A stretch of 64,000 bases of DNA from Salipaludibacillus neizhouensis (GTDB taxonomy: Bacteria; Bacillota; Bacilli; Bacillales; Salisediminibacteriaceae), in the NCBI RefSeq assembly GCF_002886185.1, contig NZ_KZ614147.1, forward strand, positions 407,187 through 471,186, in the 5' to 3' direction. The position numbers and the translations under genes were made by a program. This document shows positions 32,321-42,547 of this stretch, piece after piece. Within the stretch, counting starts at the first letter, position 1. Each line of letters opens with the position of its first letter. The notes under the pieces are model-generated. The model did no database searches. It saw only the letters and a list, made by a program, of their open reading frames with translations, and had not been told where the DNA came from.

Positions 32321-32536
32321 TATATAAAAATTAAGTGAAGTGCAGATAGAGAGTCTCGGATTCTTATGTTTGAAGTGTTTGTCCGGGGAAAGCAAACGGT
32401 TTAGGAATGAATTAATCGCTATCTAGAGTTGTCTAAATTAAATTCAATGTTTTGGAATAGGTATTTCGTGAAATAAGTATCTATACCTGCTTTAAAGAGC
32501 TGAACTTACACAAAGGTATGAAAGGAAAGATAGTAG

Positions 32537-32722
32537 ATGAGTGATGATAAAAAAGAAATAACTGAGCAGATGGAGAAAAGCCTCCATCTAGCCCATGGAT
32601 TTGGTCACGAAGTATATAAAAAAAGTTTGGATAAAAAAATCGAAGTAGAACAAAAACGTGAAAAGGAATATTTGGAAAGCTTAAAGGTAAATAAAGAGTT
32701 AATTCACAAGATTAACCGCTAA
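32537..32722 (+). CDS. Small charged protein, function unknown
   Basis: 61 aa: MSDDKKEITEQMEKSLHLA... rich in Lys and Glu and predicted mostly helical, perhaps a short coiled coil near residues 25-55. GAAAGGAAAG lies about 7 nt before the ATG, and a good terminator follows, so it looks like a genuine monocistronic gene. I do not recognise a family. Confidence 0.65.
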   Translation: MSDDKKEITEQMEKSLHLAHGFGHEVYKKSLDKKIEVEQKREKEYLESLKVNKELIHKINR

Positions 32723-32754
32723 AATTCTTGACATAACAAAATAAACACTGGAGA

Positions 32755-32784
32755 AGCGACCAAACATTTTGGTTGCTTTTTTTT
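32755..32784 (+). terminator. Terminator after the small charged-protein gene
   Basis: AGCGACCAAA / TTTGGTTGCT stem followed by TTTTTTT. Confidence 0.88.
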
Positions 32785-32935
32785 AGGTGAAGTTGAGTTA
32801 ATGTCATGATTAATCTTGCATGAAGCTGGAATAAATCATTGGCTTTTAACAGGTTTTTACTTAGGTTTTCTAGAAGAAGCATGATAAAATAGAGAGCAGT
32901 GTTGAAAGAATTACTGAAATGAGGGAACGAATTAC

Positions 32936-33871
32936 ATGGACCGTTCGAATTTATTACGAGAAGGGGGATTGTGTCTAGGCCTGTTTTTAATACTTACAGT
33001 GTTTGCACTGTGGATTCCGGTTCTAGGTTTAGCCGCCTTTTTCTTTTTATCTATACCGTTTATTTATTTTACATTCAAATATGAACTTAAAGCAGGGATA
33101 AGTTTAGCACTGATAGCTTTTTCAATTCTCTTTATCCTTTTGGGGCCATCAGCATTACCAATTGGAGTATTTTTTCTTCCAAGTGGTGTTATTATTGGAG
33201 AACTATACAGAAGGAAAAAAGAGGCATTTGCTGTATTAGTGGGAGGTGCGTTAAGCTATGTTGTGGCGATCGTATTTATTTTTATTGCTGCAGTTTTAAT
33301 TTTAAATGTAGATCCTGTTGCGGAAATGCAAGCTGTCATGTTAGAGTCTGTGGAAATGACGGAACAAATGATGCCGCTACTTGGAGAGGCCGAGGAAGAT
33401 GCACTTCAGACGTTTTATGATTTTGTAGATTCATTATCGGTGATTGCACCATCACTAATGGTTATGATTGGTGTCGGATTCGCCTTTACTGTTCAAGTAA
33501 TTGCATCCTTTATCCTGAGAAAAAAAGGGGAAGATATTTCAAGGTTTCCTCCTTTTAGAGATTGGGGATTTCCTAAGGCATTTATATGGTATTATTTAAT
33601 CACGTATCTTTTTATGTTCGGAGGAATAGAAGAAGGGACTGCACTGTATACTGCAGTATCTAATTTATCACCAGTTTTAGAAATGATCATGATTATTCAA
33701 GGTTTTGCACTCGTATTTTTCTATTTTCATTACAAAGGCAAAGGGCTTGTATTTCCTATCATAGTGGTGGTAATGTCGTTTCTTTTACCATTTTTCCTTC
33801 ATATCATAAGGATCTTAGGTATAATTGACTTAGGTTTTGACTTAAGAAAGCGAATGAACTCGCAGAAATAG
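32936..33871 (+). CDS. yybS: YybS family membrane protein (DUF2232)
   Basis: 311 aa with about eight transmembrane segments. The position immediately before gdpP and rplI and the DUF2232 architecture identify YybS. It resembles the membrane component of small-molecule (ECF-like) transporters, but function is unproven. Its stop is 12 nt before the gdpP start. Confidence 0.88.
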   Translation: MDRSNLLREGGLCLGLFLILTVFALWIPVLGLAAFFFLSIPFIYFTFKYELKAGISLALIAFSILFILLGPSALPIGVFFLPSGVIIGELYRRKKEAFAVLVGGALSYVVAIVFIFIAAVLILNVDPVAEMQAVMLESVEMTEQMMPLLGEAEEDALQTFYDFVDSLSVIAPSLMVMIGVGFAFTVQVIASFILRKKGEDISRFPPFRDWGFPKAFIWYYLITYLFMFGGIEEGTALYTAVSNLSPVLEMIMIIQGFALVFFYFHYKGKGLVFPIIVVVMSFLLPFFLHIIRILGIIDLGFDLRKRMNSQK

Positions 33872-33883
33872 GAGTTGTGGATA

Positions 33884-35854
33884 ATGCCGAAATTCCTGTT
33901 AAAACGATGGCATGGTTATCATGTAATGGCGCTGTTAAGCGTTTCTGTGCTGTTTACCGGGATATTAACATATTACCAATGGCAATGGGGTCTTCTAGGC
34001 TTAATGAGCATTGGTGTTGTTTTATTTTTAATTATACGTGCCAGAAAACATTTTGTAGAAGAACTAGCAGATTACATCTCTACGCTTACCTATCGAGTCA
34101 ACAAAGCTGGAGAAGCTGCAGTAACAAAATTACCGATAGGTATTCTTCTCTATAATGAAAATAGATATGTACAATGGATTAACCCCTATTTAACAAAACT
34201 TATCGATAAGGATGTAGTAGGGGGTTCTATTACTGTTTTCACAGAAGATCTATTAAAACAAGTGAATGATGAAAAAAAACGTTTTATCATTTCTATTAAT
34301 GATCAAAATTATCGCGTATTTCATGAACCAGACGAAAGACTACTCTATTTTCTTAATGTCACGGAAGAACAAGCGTTTAAAGAGTTATTTGAGAAAGAGA
34401 AAACAGTTATCGCACATATTTATCTCGATAATTATGATGAAGTGACTCAAGGGATGGATGACCAGGTAAGAAGTAAATTACTCACACATGTGACGGACAC
34501 GTTAAATAGATGGTCAAAGGAATATGATGTCTTTATTCGAAGAACAGCTTCGGACCGGTTTATTGCTGTCTTTAATGAGCAAGCTCTTGCAGCTTTAGAA
34601 GAAAACAGATTCACGGTTTTAGATGAAATTAGAGACAGGACCGGTAAAGAAAAGGTGTCATTGACGCTGAGCATTGGAATAGGAAGCCGCGAGACATCTT
34701 TAAGAGAACTTGGAACGTTAGCGCAGTCAAGTTTAGATTTGGCTCTGGGACGTGGCGGCGACCAGGTTGCCATCAAGGAGAAAACGGGTAAAGGTCGTTT
34801 CTATGGTGGAAGATCAAGCGCGATGGAAAAACGAACAAGAGTCCGGGCCAGGGTCATTTCACATGCTATTAGGGACTTTATTAATGAAAGTGATAAAGTC
34901 TTTATAATGGGGCATAAAAACCCGGATATGGATTCTATTGGCGCGGCAATTGGGATGTTAAAAATTGCGGAAACGAATGGGAAAGACGGATTTATTATAT
35001 TAGACCCGGACGAAGTTAACCAAAGTGTTCATAAATTACTGGGAGAGATTCAAGAGCATGATGACTTATGGGCTCAGTTTATTACACCGGAGGAAGCAAA
35101 TGAGGAAGCGACAGACGACACGTTGCTTATTGTTGTTGATACCCATAAACCTTCTCTGGTACAAGAACCTAAGCTCTTGGAAAAAATGGATCGAACCATT
35201 GTGATCGATCACCATAGACGCGGTGAAGATTTTATAAATGATGCTGTACTTGTTTATATGGAACCATATGCATCATCGACAGCTGAACTAGTCACAGAGT
35301 TACTTGAATATCAACCAAGTCATCCGAATTTAGATGTCTTGGAAGCAACCGCGCTCTTAGCAGGAATCATTGTGGATACGAAAAGCTTTGCAATTCGAAC
35401 AGGATCAAGAACGTTTGATGCAGCATCTTACTTGCGAAGTAAAGGAGCAGACACGACGCTCGTGCAAAAACTTCTGAAAGAGGACTTGGATCAGTACGTT
35501 AAACGTTCCAAACTTGTTGAGCAAGCACATATTTACACAGGCGGCATGGCTATTGCGACTGGGTATGCAGGAGAAGCATACGGCCAAGTCCTTATTGCGC
35601 AGGCAGCTGATACATTATTAACAATGAATGATATCGTTGCTTCCTTTGTTATTTCCCGAATTGATGATGGCCGCGTGAGTATTAGCGCTAGGTCACTTGG
35701 TGAAGTAAATGTGCAAGTAATTATGGAAAGTATGAACGGTGGAGGCCATTTAACGAATGCTGCGACACAAGTTGATGGTATGACGATTGAGGAAGTAGAA
35801 GAAACGTTGAAAACAAAAATTGATGAGTACTTCAAAGGGGGACAAACAACATGA
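33884..35854 (+). CDS. gdpP: Cyclic di-AMP phosphodiesterase GdpP (YybT)
   Basis: 656 aa from ATG 33884 (AGGAG 9 nt upstream). Two N-terminal transmembrane helices, a PAS-like heme-binding region, a degenerate GGDEF domain ([11 protein letters not shown]) and a DHH/DHHA1 phosphodiesterase. Key DHH motifs: [26 protein letters not shown]. It degrades c-di-AMP and so influences cell-wall homeostasis, potassium and osmotic balance. It overlaps rplI by 4 nt. Confidence 0.95.
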   Translation: MPKFLLKRWHGYHVMALLSVSVLFTGILTYYQWQWGLLGLMSIGVVLFLIIRARKHFVEELADYISTLTYRVNKAGEAAVTKLPIGILLYNENRYVQWINPYLTKLIDKDVVGGSITVFTEDLLKQVNDEKKRFIISINDQNYRVFHEPDERLLYFLNVTEEQAFKELFEKEKTVIAHIYLDNYDEVTQGMDDQVRSKLLTHVTDTLNRWSKEYDVFIRRTASDRFIAVFNEQALAALEENRFTVLDEIRDRTGKEKVSLTLSIGIGSRETSLRELGTLAQSSLDLALGRGGDQVAIKEKTGKGRFYGGRSSAMEKRTRVRARVISHAIRDFINESDKVFIMGHKNPDMDSIGAAIGMLKIAETNGKDGFIILDPDEVNQSVHKLLGEIQEHDDLWAQFITPEEANEEATDDTLLIVVDTHKPSLVQEPKLLEKMDRTIVIDHHRRGEDFINDAVLVYMEPYASSTAELVTELLEYQPSHPNLDVLEATALLAGIIVDTKSFAIRTGSRTFDAASYLRSKGADTTLVQKLLKEDLDQYVKRSKLVEQAHIYTGGMAIATGYAGEAYGQVLIAQAADTLLTMNDIVASFVISRIDDGRVSISARSLGEVNVQVIMESMNGGGHLTNAATQVDGMTIEEVEETLKTKIDEYFKGGQTT

Positions 35855-36294
35855 AAGTTATCTTTCTAGAGGACGTAAAAGGAAAAGGTACAAAAGGTGA
35901 TGTGAAAAATGTTTCTGAAGGTTATGCAAGAAACTATCTATTGAAAAATAATCTTGCAGTAGAAGCTAATAAAGGTAATATGAAGTCACTAGAGAAAAAG
36001 CAGGAAAGTGAAGATCGTCAAGTAGAAAAGGAACTTGAAAATGCCGAAAAATTCAAAGAAGAAATCGAGAAACTCACGATAGAAGTCACTACAAAGGCCG
36101 GAGAAAATGGACGTCTATTCGGTGCCGTGACCAGCAAACAAATCGCTGAACATTTAAAGAAGATGGATCTCAAAGTTGATAAGCGTAAAATAGAAATGAA
36201 TGAACCGATACGCGCATTAGGGTATACGAACGTTCAAGTAAAAGTTCATCCCAAAGTAATGGCGACGGTGAAGGTGCATGTCACGGAAGAATAA
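35851..36294 (+). CDS. rplI: 50S ribosomal protein L9
   Basis: 147 aa. [30 protein letters not shown] is the L9 N-terminal domain, followed by the long connecting helix and a C-terminal RNA-binding domain. The ATG overlaps the gdpP stop (ATGA). Confidence 0.97.
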   Translation: MKVIFLEDVKGKGTKGDVKNVSEGYARNYLLKNNLAVEANKGNMKSLEKKQESEDRQVEKELENAEKFKEEIEKLTIEVTTKAGENGRLFGAVTSKQIAEHLKKMDLKVDKRKIEMNEPIRALGYTNVQVKVHPKVMATVKVHVTEE

Positions 36295-36327
36295 ACTATT
36301 CCAAGCGGGAAATGAGGGAAGTGGGTC

Positions 36328-37686
36328 ATGAATGACTTAATTGCCGATCGCACACCACCGCAAAATATCGAAGCCGAGCAGGCGGTGTTGGGAGCAATCT
36401 TCATTGAAGATCAAGCCCTCATCACCGCCTCTGAACGTTTAAATCCGGAAGACTTTTATCGTGCAGCACATGAACGTATTTTTACAGTCATGTTACTTCT
36501 CTCTTCTAAAGGAGAACCTGTGGATTTAGTTACTGTGACATCGGAATTACAGACGAAAAACTGGCTCGAAGAAATTGGCGGTGTGTCTTATTTAAGTGAC
36601 CTGGCAAACGCAGTACCAACTGCTGCGAATGTCCACTACTATAGTGAGATCGTAGAAGAAAAATCATTACTAAGAAGACTTATTCGTGTAGCGACTAACA
36701 TTACTGCAGAGGGATACGCAGCAGATGAAGATGTTGATGCTATTTTAAATGATGCAGAAAAATCGATCCTCGAAGTGTCACAAAAAAAGAATGCAGGGGA
36801 ATTCGTAGAAATAAAAGACGTGTTAGTCGAAGCATTTGATAAAATTGAAATGCTTCAAAATGCTACTGGAGATGTTACAGGAATCCCATCAGGCTTCTCT
36901 GAGTTAGATCGTATTACTGCCGGTTTTCAGAAAAATGATTTAATTATAGTGGCAGCAAGACCTTCTGTGGGGAAAACAGCTTTTGCTCTAAATATTTCGC
37001 AAAACGTTGCAACAAAAACAGATGAAAATGTAGCGATATTCAGTTTGGAGATGGGAGCCGATCAGCTCGTCATGCGTATGTTGTGTGCAGAAGGAAATAT
37101 AGATGCACAAAGACTTCGAACTGGTAAACTAGAAGATGAAGATTGGCAACGTTTGACAATGGCGATGGGAAGCCTCTCAAAGGCTGGAATATATATTGAT
37201 GATACACCGGGAATAAAAGTGAAGGATATTCGCTCTAAATGTCGGCGTTTAAAGCAAGAACGTGGTTTAGGAATGATTATGATAGACTATTTACAACTAA
37301 TAGCAGGCGATTCCCGAAGTGGCGAAGGACGTCAACAGGAAGTATCAGAAATATCGCGAGAATTAAAAGGACTTGCCCGTGAGTTGGAAGTGCCAGTTAT
37401 TGCTTTATCCCAGCTTTCTCGTGGCGTGGAGCAAAGACAGGACAAGCGTCCAATGATGTCCGATATCCGGGAATCAGGGAGTATTGAGCAGGACGCGGAT
37501 ATTGTTGCGTTCCTCTATCGTGATGATTATTATGATCAGGAATCGGAGCAAAAGGATATTATAGAAATAATTATAGCTAAACAACGTAATGGTCCGGTAG
37601 GCACCGTAGAGCTTGCTTTCGTAAAAGAATATAATAAGTTCGTTAATTTAGAACGGCGTTATGAAGAAAGCGGAGTACCATCCTAG
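36328..37686 (+). CDS. dnaC: Replicative DNA helicase (DnaB-type, B. subtilis DnaC)
   Basis: 452 aa. Hexameric 5'-3' helicase. N-terminal domain QNIEAEQAVLGAIF, a linker, then the RecA-like motor with Walker A AARPSVGKTAFALN, Walker B IMIDYLQLI and ELKGLARELEVPVIALSQLSRGVEQR. In Bacillus nomenclature this is dnaC. Follows rplI after 33 nt. Confidence 0.97.
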   Translation: MNDLIADRTPPQNIEAEQAVLGAIFIEDQALITASERLNPEDFYRAAHERIFTVMLLLSSKGEPVDLVTVTSELQTKNWLEEIGGVSYLSDLANAVPTAANVHYYSEIVEEKSLLRRLIRVATNITAEGYAADEDVDAILNDAEKSILEVSQKKNAGEFVEIKDVLVEAFDKIEMLQNATGDVTGIPSGFSELDRITAGFQKNDLIIVAARPSVGKTAFALNISQNVATKTDENVAIFSLEMGADQLVMRMLCAEGNIDAQRLRTGKLEDEDWQRLTMAMGSLSKAGIYIDDTPGIKVKDIRSKCRRLKQERGLGMIMIDYLQLIAGDSRSGEGRQQEVSEISRELKGLARELEVPVIALSQLSRGVEQRQDKRPMMSDIRESGSIEQDADIVAFLYRDDYYDQESEQKDIIEIIIAKQRNGPVGTVELAFVKEYNKFVNLERRYEESGVPS

Positions 37687-37714
37687 AAAAGAGGCAGAGA
37701 TGCCTCTTTTTTTT
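37687..37714 (+). terminator. Terminator of yybS-gdpP-rplI-dnaC
   Basis: AAAAGAGGCA-gaga-TGCCTCTTTT hairpin running into a T-tract, directly after the dnaC stop. The ~285 nt that follow (to 37999) show no gene; a 64-codon frame at 37823-38017 overlaps the PurR boxes and is not credible. Confidence 0.92.
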
Positions 37715-37999
37715 AGGGCTTTGTTTTTATAAACGTTGTTGTTTCTGAAAAAAGAGGAAATCATAAATAGAGAAACTTCAAAAAGAAGTAAACATATGTA
37801 AATCCCGGAGACTGGATTTCATATGCTATCTGCCCGTGGAAGAGTTTCAATGAATGTAAAAATGGTTTTAAAAAACAGTATTACAGAACTAATGCTCATT
37901 TTTCTTATAGATAACAGGTTTGTTACATACACTAACAAGTCTTGTTATATGGGATGGTATGAAGGGGGAAATTGGGCAATTAACGAGAAATCAGCAACA

Positions 38000-38043
38000 A
38001 TTAACGAACAAAAATAGATTTACTTTCGTTAATGTTCGGAAAA
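38000..38043. promoter_or_regulatory. Paired PurR boxes upstream of purA
   Basis: Two inverted PurBox-like motifs: ATTAACGAACAAA (38000-38012) and, on the opposite strand, TTTTCCGAACATT (38043-38031). The second matches the Bacillus consensus AWWWCCGAACWWT except at its first base; the first has one mismatch in CCGAAC. They lie immediately upstream of the purA -35, the arrangement used by the PurR repressor when purines are plentiful. Confidence 0.75.
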
Positions 38044-38046
38044 AAG

Positions 38047-38076
38047 TTGACTGACTAGGGGTGGAACTGATAAAAT
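38047..38076 (+). promoter_or_regulatory. purA promoter
   Basis: TTGACT (38047-38052), an 18-nt spacer and TAAAAT (38071-38076), just after the PurR boxes. The leader to the purA ATG is about 125 nt. Confidence 0.65.
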
Positions 38077-38153
38077 AACGATGGCAAATAAGTTAACCAA
38101 TACAATAACTATAGAATAGTAATTCAAGATCAAGGACTAGTAACAGAAAATAG

Positions 38154-39497
<1,344 letters not shown>

Positions 39498-39579
39498 CCA
39501 AGAGTCTTAGAAGGGCCTAGTTTTAAGAGGTCATTAAAAAATGTGGAATTCTAGCTAAAGGTTTTACTTATAGATGAAC

Positions 39580-39620
39580 AAGAGCACCGAAAAGTCGAGT
39601 TTGACTTTTTCGGTGCTCTT
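39580..39620. terminator. Bidirectional terminator between purA and the exonuclease gene
   Basis: AAGAGCACCGAAAAGTC pairs with GACTTTTTCGGTGCTCTT, a 17-bp stem with one bulge, followed by TTGTGTTTT on plus. Confidence 0.85.
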
Positions 39621-39683
39621 GTGTTTTAAAACATCTTTTCTATTCAAGATTATAAATTTTAATAAAAAAAAGCAAAAAGAAAA

Positions 39684-40316
39684 TTAGCTTCCCTTTTTGC
39701 TTAGATTTTTCTTCATAGATCTTTGTTTCTTTTTATTCATACCAGGGGTTATACATGCTTCCTCTGAAATAATACCGTGACACAGATCAAGCCTTTGTAG
39801 AAATGTCTCCTCATCAAACGCATTATATATTTCGGATGCTTTTAATATAATATGAGCGGCAACACGTGCGTCCTCCAATGCGTGATGGTGCTCGAAATCC
39901 ATATCGAAATGGTAAGCTATCGTGTTTAGTTTATGATTGATAAATTCCGGCCAAGTTTTTTTGGCGATACTAACAGTACAGTTATATTTCATCATTGGGT
40001 AGGGAATGCTATAGTGGTCAAGCACGTTTCTTAAAACATTAATATCAAAAGCTGCATTATGAGCCACAATGAGATTGTTGTGAAAGTAACCAGATAGTTC
40101 TGGCCAAAGTTGATCGAATGTCGGTTCTTCTTTGACGTCGTCCCATGTTATGCCATGGACTTGCTCAAAATAAGGATCGAAATAAGGGTTTTGAGGACGT
40201 ATGAGCGCGTATTTTTCGTCTACTATTTCATCATTGACTACGCGCACCATACCGATAGCACAAACACTACCCTTTTCTCTTGAAGCAGTTTCAAAATCAA
40301 GCGCAACAAAATTCAT
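39684..40316 (-). CDS. DnaQ-like 3'-5' exonuclease
   Basis: 210 aa. DEDDh-type exonuclease: D7 and E9 in FVALDFETAS, AHNAAFDINVL, and the final HALEDARVAA. It resembles stand-alone epsilon/PolC-exonuclease-like domains that trim DNA or RNA ends. The lysine-rich C-terminus (NKKKQRSMKKNLSKKGS) may bind nucleic acid. It is one of the few minus-strand genes right of oriC. A T-rich hairpin (AGCAAAAAG / CTTTTTGCT then T-tract on minus, about 39665-39702) overlaps its stop. The biological role is not assignable. Confidence 0.85.
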   Translation of the reverse strand: MNFVALDFETASREKGSVCAIGMVRVVNDEIVDEKYALIRPQNPYFDPYFEQVHGITWDDVKEEPTFDQLWPELSGYFHNNLIVAHNAAFDINVLRNVLDHYSIPYPMMKYNCTVSIAKKTWPEFINHKLNTIAYHFDMDFEHHHALEDARVAAHIILKASEIYNAFDEETFLQRLDLCHGIISEEACITPGMNKKKQRSMKKNLSKKGS

Positions 40317-40640
40317 TTTTTCACTCCAACTCCTAAACTATGATGCTACTAGATTATCAATAGTAATAACTAAATGAAAGAGAAATAAGAGTTATTTACT
40401 TTATAATTCATAAAACTTTAGGTATTGTTGCTTTTCTTAGAACATAGTGACCCGAATCTACTCTATGTTGCTGTTAAAGTTAAATAAGTCTACATGATCA
40501 AAAGAAATATAAAAAAATTTATAAAACATGTTGCATCATTAGAATAATAGTGATAAGATAATTCTTGTCGCCAAAAGCGTATACTTCAGTTGCAAGGCAA
40601 GTATGATCTAAAGATCCTCATGCTTTAGCCATCAGATGAA

Positions 40641-40716
40641 GAGCCATTAGCTCAGTTGGTAGAGCATCTGACTTTTAATCAGAGGGTCGAAGGTTCGAGT
40701 CCTTCATGGCTCACCA
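40641..40716 (+). tRNA. tRNA-Lys (UUU)
   Basis: 76 nt including encoded CCA. Acceptor GAGCCAT / ATGGCTC, anticodon loop CTTTTAA, T-loop GTTCGAGTCC. First of six tRNA genes. The 324 nt before it show no other gene. Confidence 0.97.
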
Positions 40717-40734
40717 TTTTTAAATAAAGTTTAT

Positions 40735-40809
40735 GGCCCGTTGGTCAAGCGGTTAAGACACCGCCCTTTCACGGCGGTATCACGGGTTCGAATCCCGTAC
40801 GGGTCACCA
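40735..40809 (+). tRNA. tRNA-Glu (UUC)
   Basis: 75 nt with encoded CCA. GGCCCGT / ACGGGTC acceptor, anticodon loop CTTTCAC, T-loop GGTTCGAATCC. Confidence 0.97.
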
Positions 40810-40818
40810 AAAAAACTA

Positions 40819-40847
40819 TTGACATTTTAAATAGTTTTAGGTATAAT
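40819..40847 (+). promoter_or_regulatory. Promoter inside the tRNA cluster
   Basis: TTGACA (40819-40824), a 17-nt spacer and TATAAT (40842-40847): perfect consensus, between tRNA-Glu and the initiator tRNA. It would give the last four tRNAs extra transcription. Confidence 0.85.
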
Positions 40848-40911
40848 TAATTCTGTTGTCCCTCATACTAATAGGACAAGGGTAAAGAAGTAATAAACAC
40901 TTTAATATTGT

Positions 40912-40988
<77 letters not shown>

Positions 40989-41047
40989 ATTATTTTTTTT
41001 GCTTAAAAACCCAAGAAAAAACCAATTTTACATAAATATATTGATGC

Positions 41048-41123
41048 GGTCCCGTGGTGTAGCGGTTAACATGCCTGCCTGTCACGCAGGAGATCGCGGG
41101 TTCGAATCCCGTCGGGACCGCCA
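41048..41123 (+). tRNA. tRNA-Asp (GUC)
   Basis: 76 nt with CCA. GGTCCCG / CGGGACC acceptor, anticodon loop CTGTCAC. Confidence 0.97.
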
Positions 41124-41177
41124 TATTAATTTATCTCTAATGATAAATTCAGAATTAATCTTCTCAAACCAATCTTT

Positions 41178-41253
41178 GGCTCAGTAGCTCAGTCGGTAGA
41201 GCAATGGACTGAAAATCCATGTGTCGGCAGTTCGATTCTGTCCTGAGCCACCA
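41178..41253 (+). tRNA. tRNA-Phe (GAA)
   Basis: 76 nt with CCA. GGCTCAG / CTGAGCC acceptor, anticodon loop CTGAAAA. Confidence 0.97.
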
Positions 41254-41265
41254 CTTTTTTAAAGT

Positions 41266-41341
<76 letters not shown>

Positions 41342-41367
41342 GTAGTACTTCTATATGAGAAAATGTC

Positions 41368-41397
41368 ACTTATCCAAATAGGGATAAGTTTTTTTGT
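41368..41397 (+). terminator. Terminator of the tRNA cluster
   Basis: ACTTATCC / GGGATAAGT stem followed by TTTTTTTG. Confidence 0.9.
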
Positions 41398-41399
41398 GT

Positions 41400-41819
41400 T
41401 TAAAACTTACGTGTAACCCTGGAAGACAGAATGCATGGTACAAGGTAGTTTTTGAAATATGAAAAATGTCGAAAAGTGAAGAAATTAATTTCCAGGGAAA
41501 TAATTGATATTAATCGGGGGAAGGTTAGGTTTGAGTGTTTTCTTGTACATGGATATAAGACTACTTCAATTAGCTCTAAGCGGATGCTTTCCGCAGACAA
41601 GAAATACTCAAGCTCCTTGTAATTTCCGCCCGGATATGTCGGTTCTTAAAAACAGTTCATGTTTTAGAATGAAGTAGTTCATGAAATATGAATTATAAAA
41701 ACTGTTAACCTTGTAAAAGAGAAGATGGTAATTTTACCAGTTGGAAGTGACCCTACTTCTAAAGTTGAAGCTAGTGATCTATATTTTTAATGTGATAGAA
41801 TAGAGAGAGTGAAAGATAA
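41400..41819. other. Gene-free region upstream of walR with a repeat fragment
   Basis: About 420 nt without a credible gene. 41577-41632 (AGCGGATGCTTTCCGCAGAC...) looks like a decayed piece of the GC-richer intergenic repeats common in bacilli. A walR promoter should lie here; TAGAAT near 41796 could be its -10, but no matching -35 was found. Confidence 0.4.
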
Positions 41820-41837
41820 ATGGGAGTTGATCTAATA

Positions 41838-42545
41838 GTGGACAAGCAAAGAATTCTAGTGGTAGATGACGAAAAGCCGATAGCGGATATTATAAAGTTT
41901 GGTCTGGAGAAAGATGGATTTGATGTTGTGTGTGCTTATGATGGTAACGAGGCTGTAGAAAAGGTAAAGGAATACGTGCCAAATCTGATTCTTTTAGACA
42001 TTATGCTTCCTTATAGAGATGGAATGGAAGTTTGTAGAGAAGTACGGAAAACATATGATATGCCAATTATCATGTTAACAGCAAAAGATTCTGAAATCGA
42101 TAAAGTACTAGGGTTGGAACTAGGTGCGGACGATTATGTCACCAAGCCTTTTAGTACTAGGGAATTAATTGCAAGAGTCAAAGCAAACTTACGCAGGAAC
42201 CAAAAGTCACAAGAACCGGAAGAAGAAAATAAGAATATTAAAATCGGTCCTTTACTCATTCAACCAGAGGCTTATCTTGTTACTAAAAGGGATCTGCCAG
42301 TAGAACTGACTCATCGGGAATTTGAACTTATCTACTACTTAGCTCGACATATTGGACAAGTGATGACAAGGGAACACCTCCTTCAATCGGTATGGGGCTA
42401 TGACTATTTCGGAGATGTAAGAACAGTGGATGTTACTGTTCGTAGACTTCGTGAAAAGGTAGAAGATAATCCTAGTAACCCAGCTTGGATTGTGACTAGA
42501 CGGGGAGTAGGTTATTATCTCCGCCAAGGCGACCAGGAGAACTAA
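41838..42545 (+). CDS. walR: Response regulator WalR (YycF)
   Basis: 235 aa from GTG 41838, the same length as B. subtilis WalR; an in-frame ATG at 41820 gives 241 aa, and neither start has an ideal ribosome-binding site. Receiver domain with D10, D11 and phospho-acceptor D54, and a C-terminal OmpR-type winged helix ([35 protein letters not shown]). Essential regulator of cell-wall hydrolases. Heads the walRKHIJ operon. Confidence 0.96.
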   Translation: MDKQRILVVDDEKPIADIIKFGLEKDGFDVVCAYDGNEAVEKVKEYVPNLILLDIMLPYRDGMEVCREVRKTYDMPIIMLTAKDSEIDKVLGLELGADDYVTKPFSTRELIARVKANLRRNQKSQEPEEENKNIKIGPLLIQPEAYLVTKRDLPVELTHREFELIYYLARHIGQVMTREHLLQSVWGYDYFGDVRTVDVTVRRLREKVEDNPSNPAWIVTRRGVGYYLRQGDQEN

Positions 42546-42547
42546 GA

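Noticed and set aside
37823-38017. 64-codon open frame before purA
   Set aside because: It overlaps the PurR box and lacks a ribosome-binding site; most likely chance.
40999-41187. 62-codon open frame across the tRNA-Asp gene
   Set aside because: It is the tRNA sequence read as protein.
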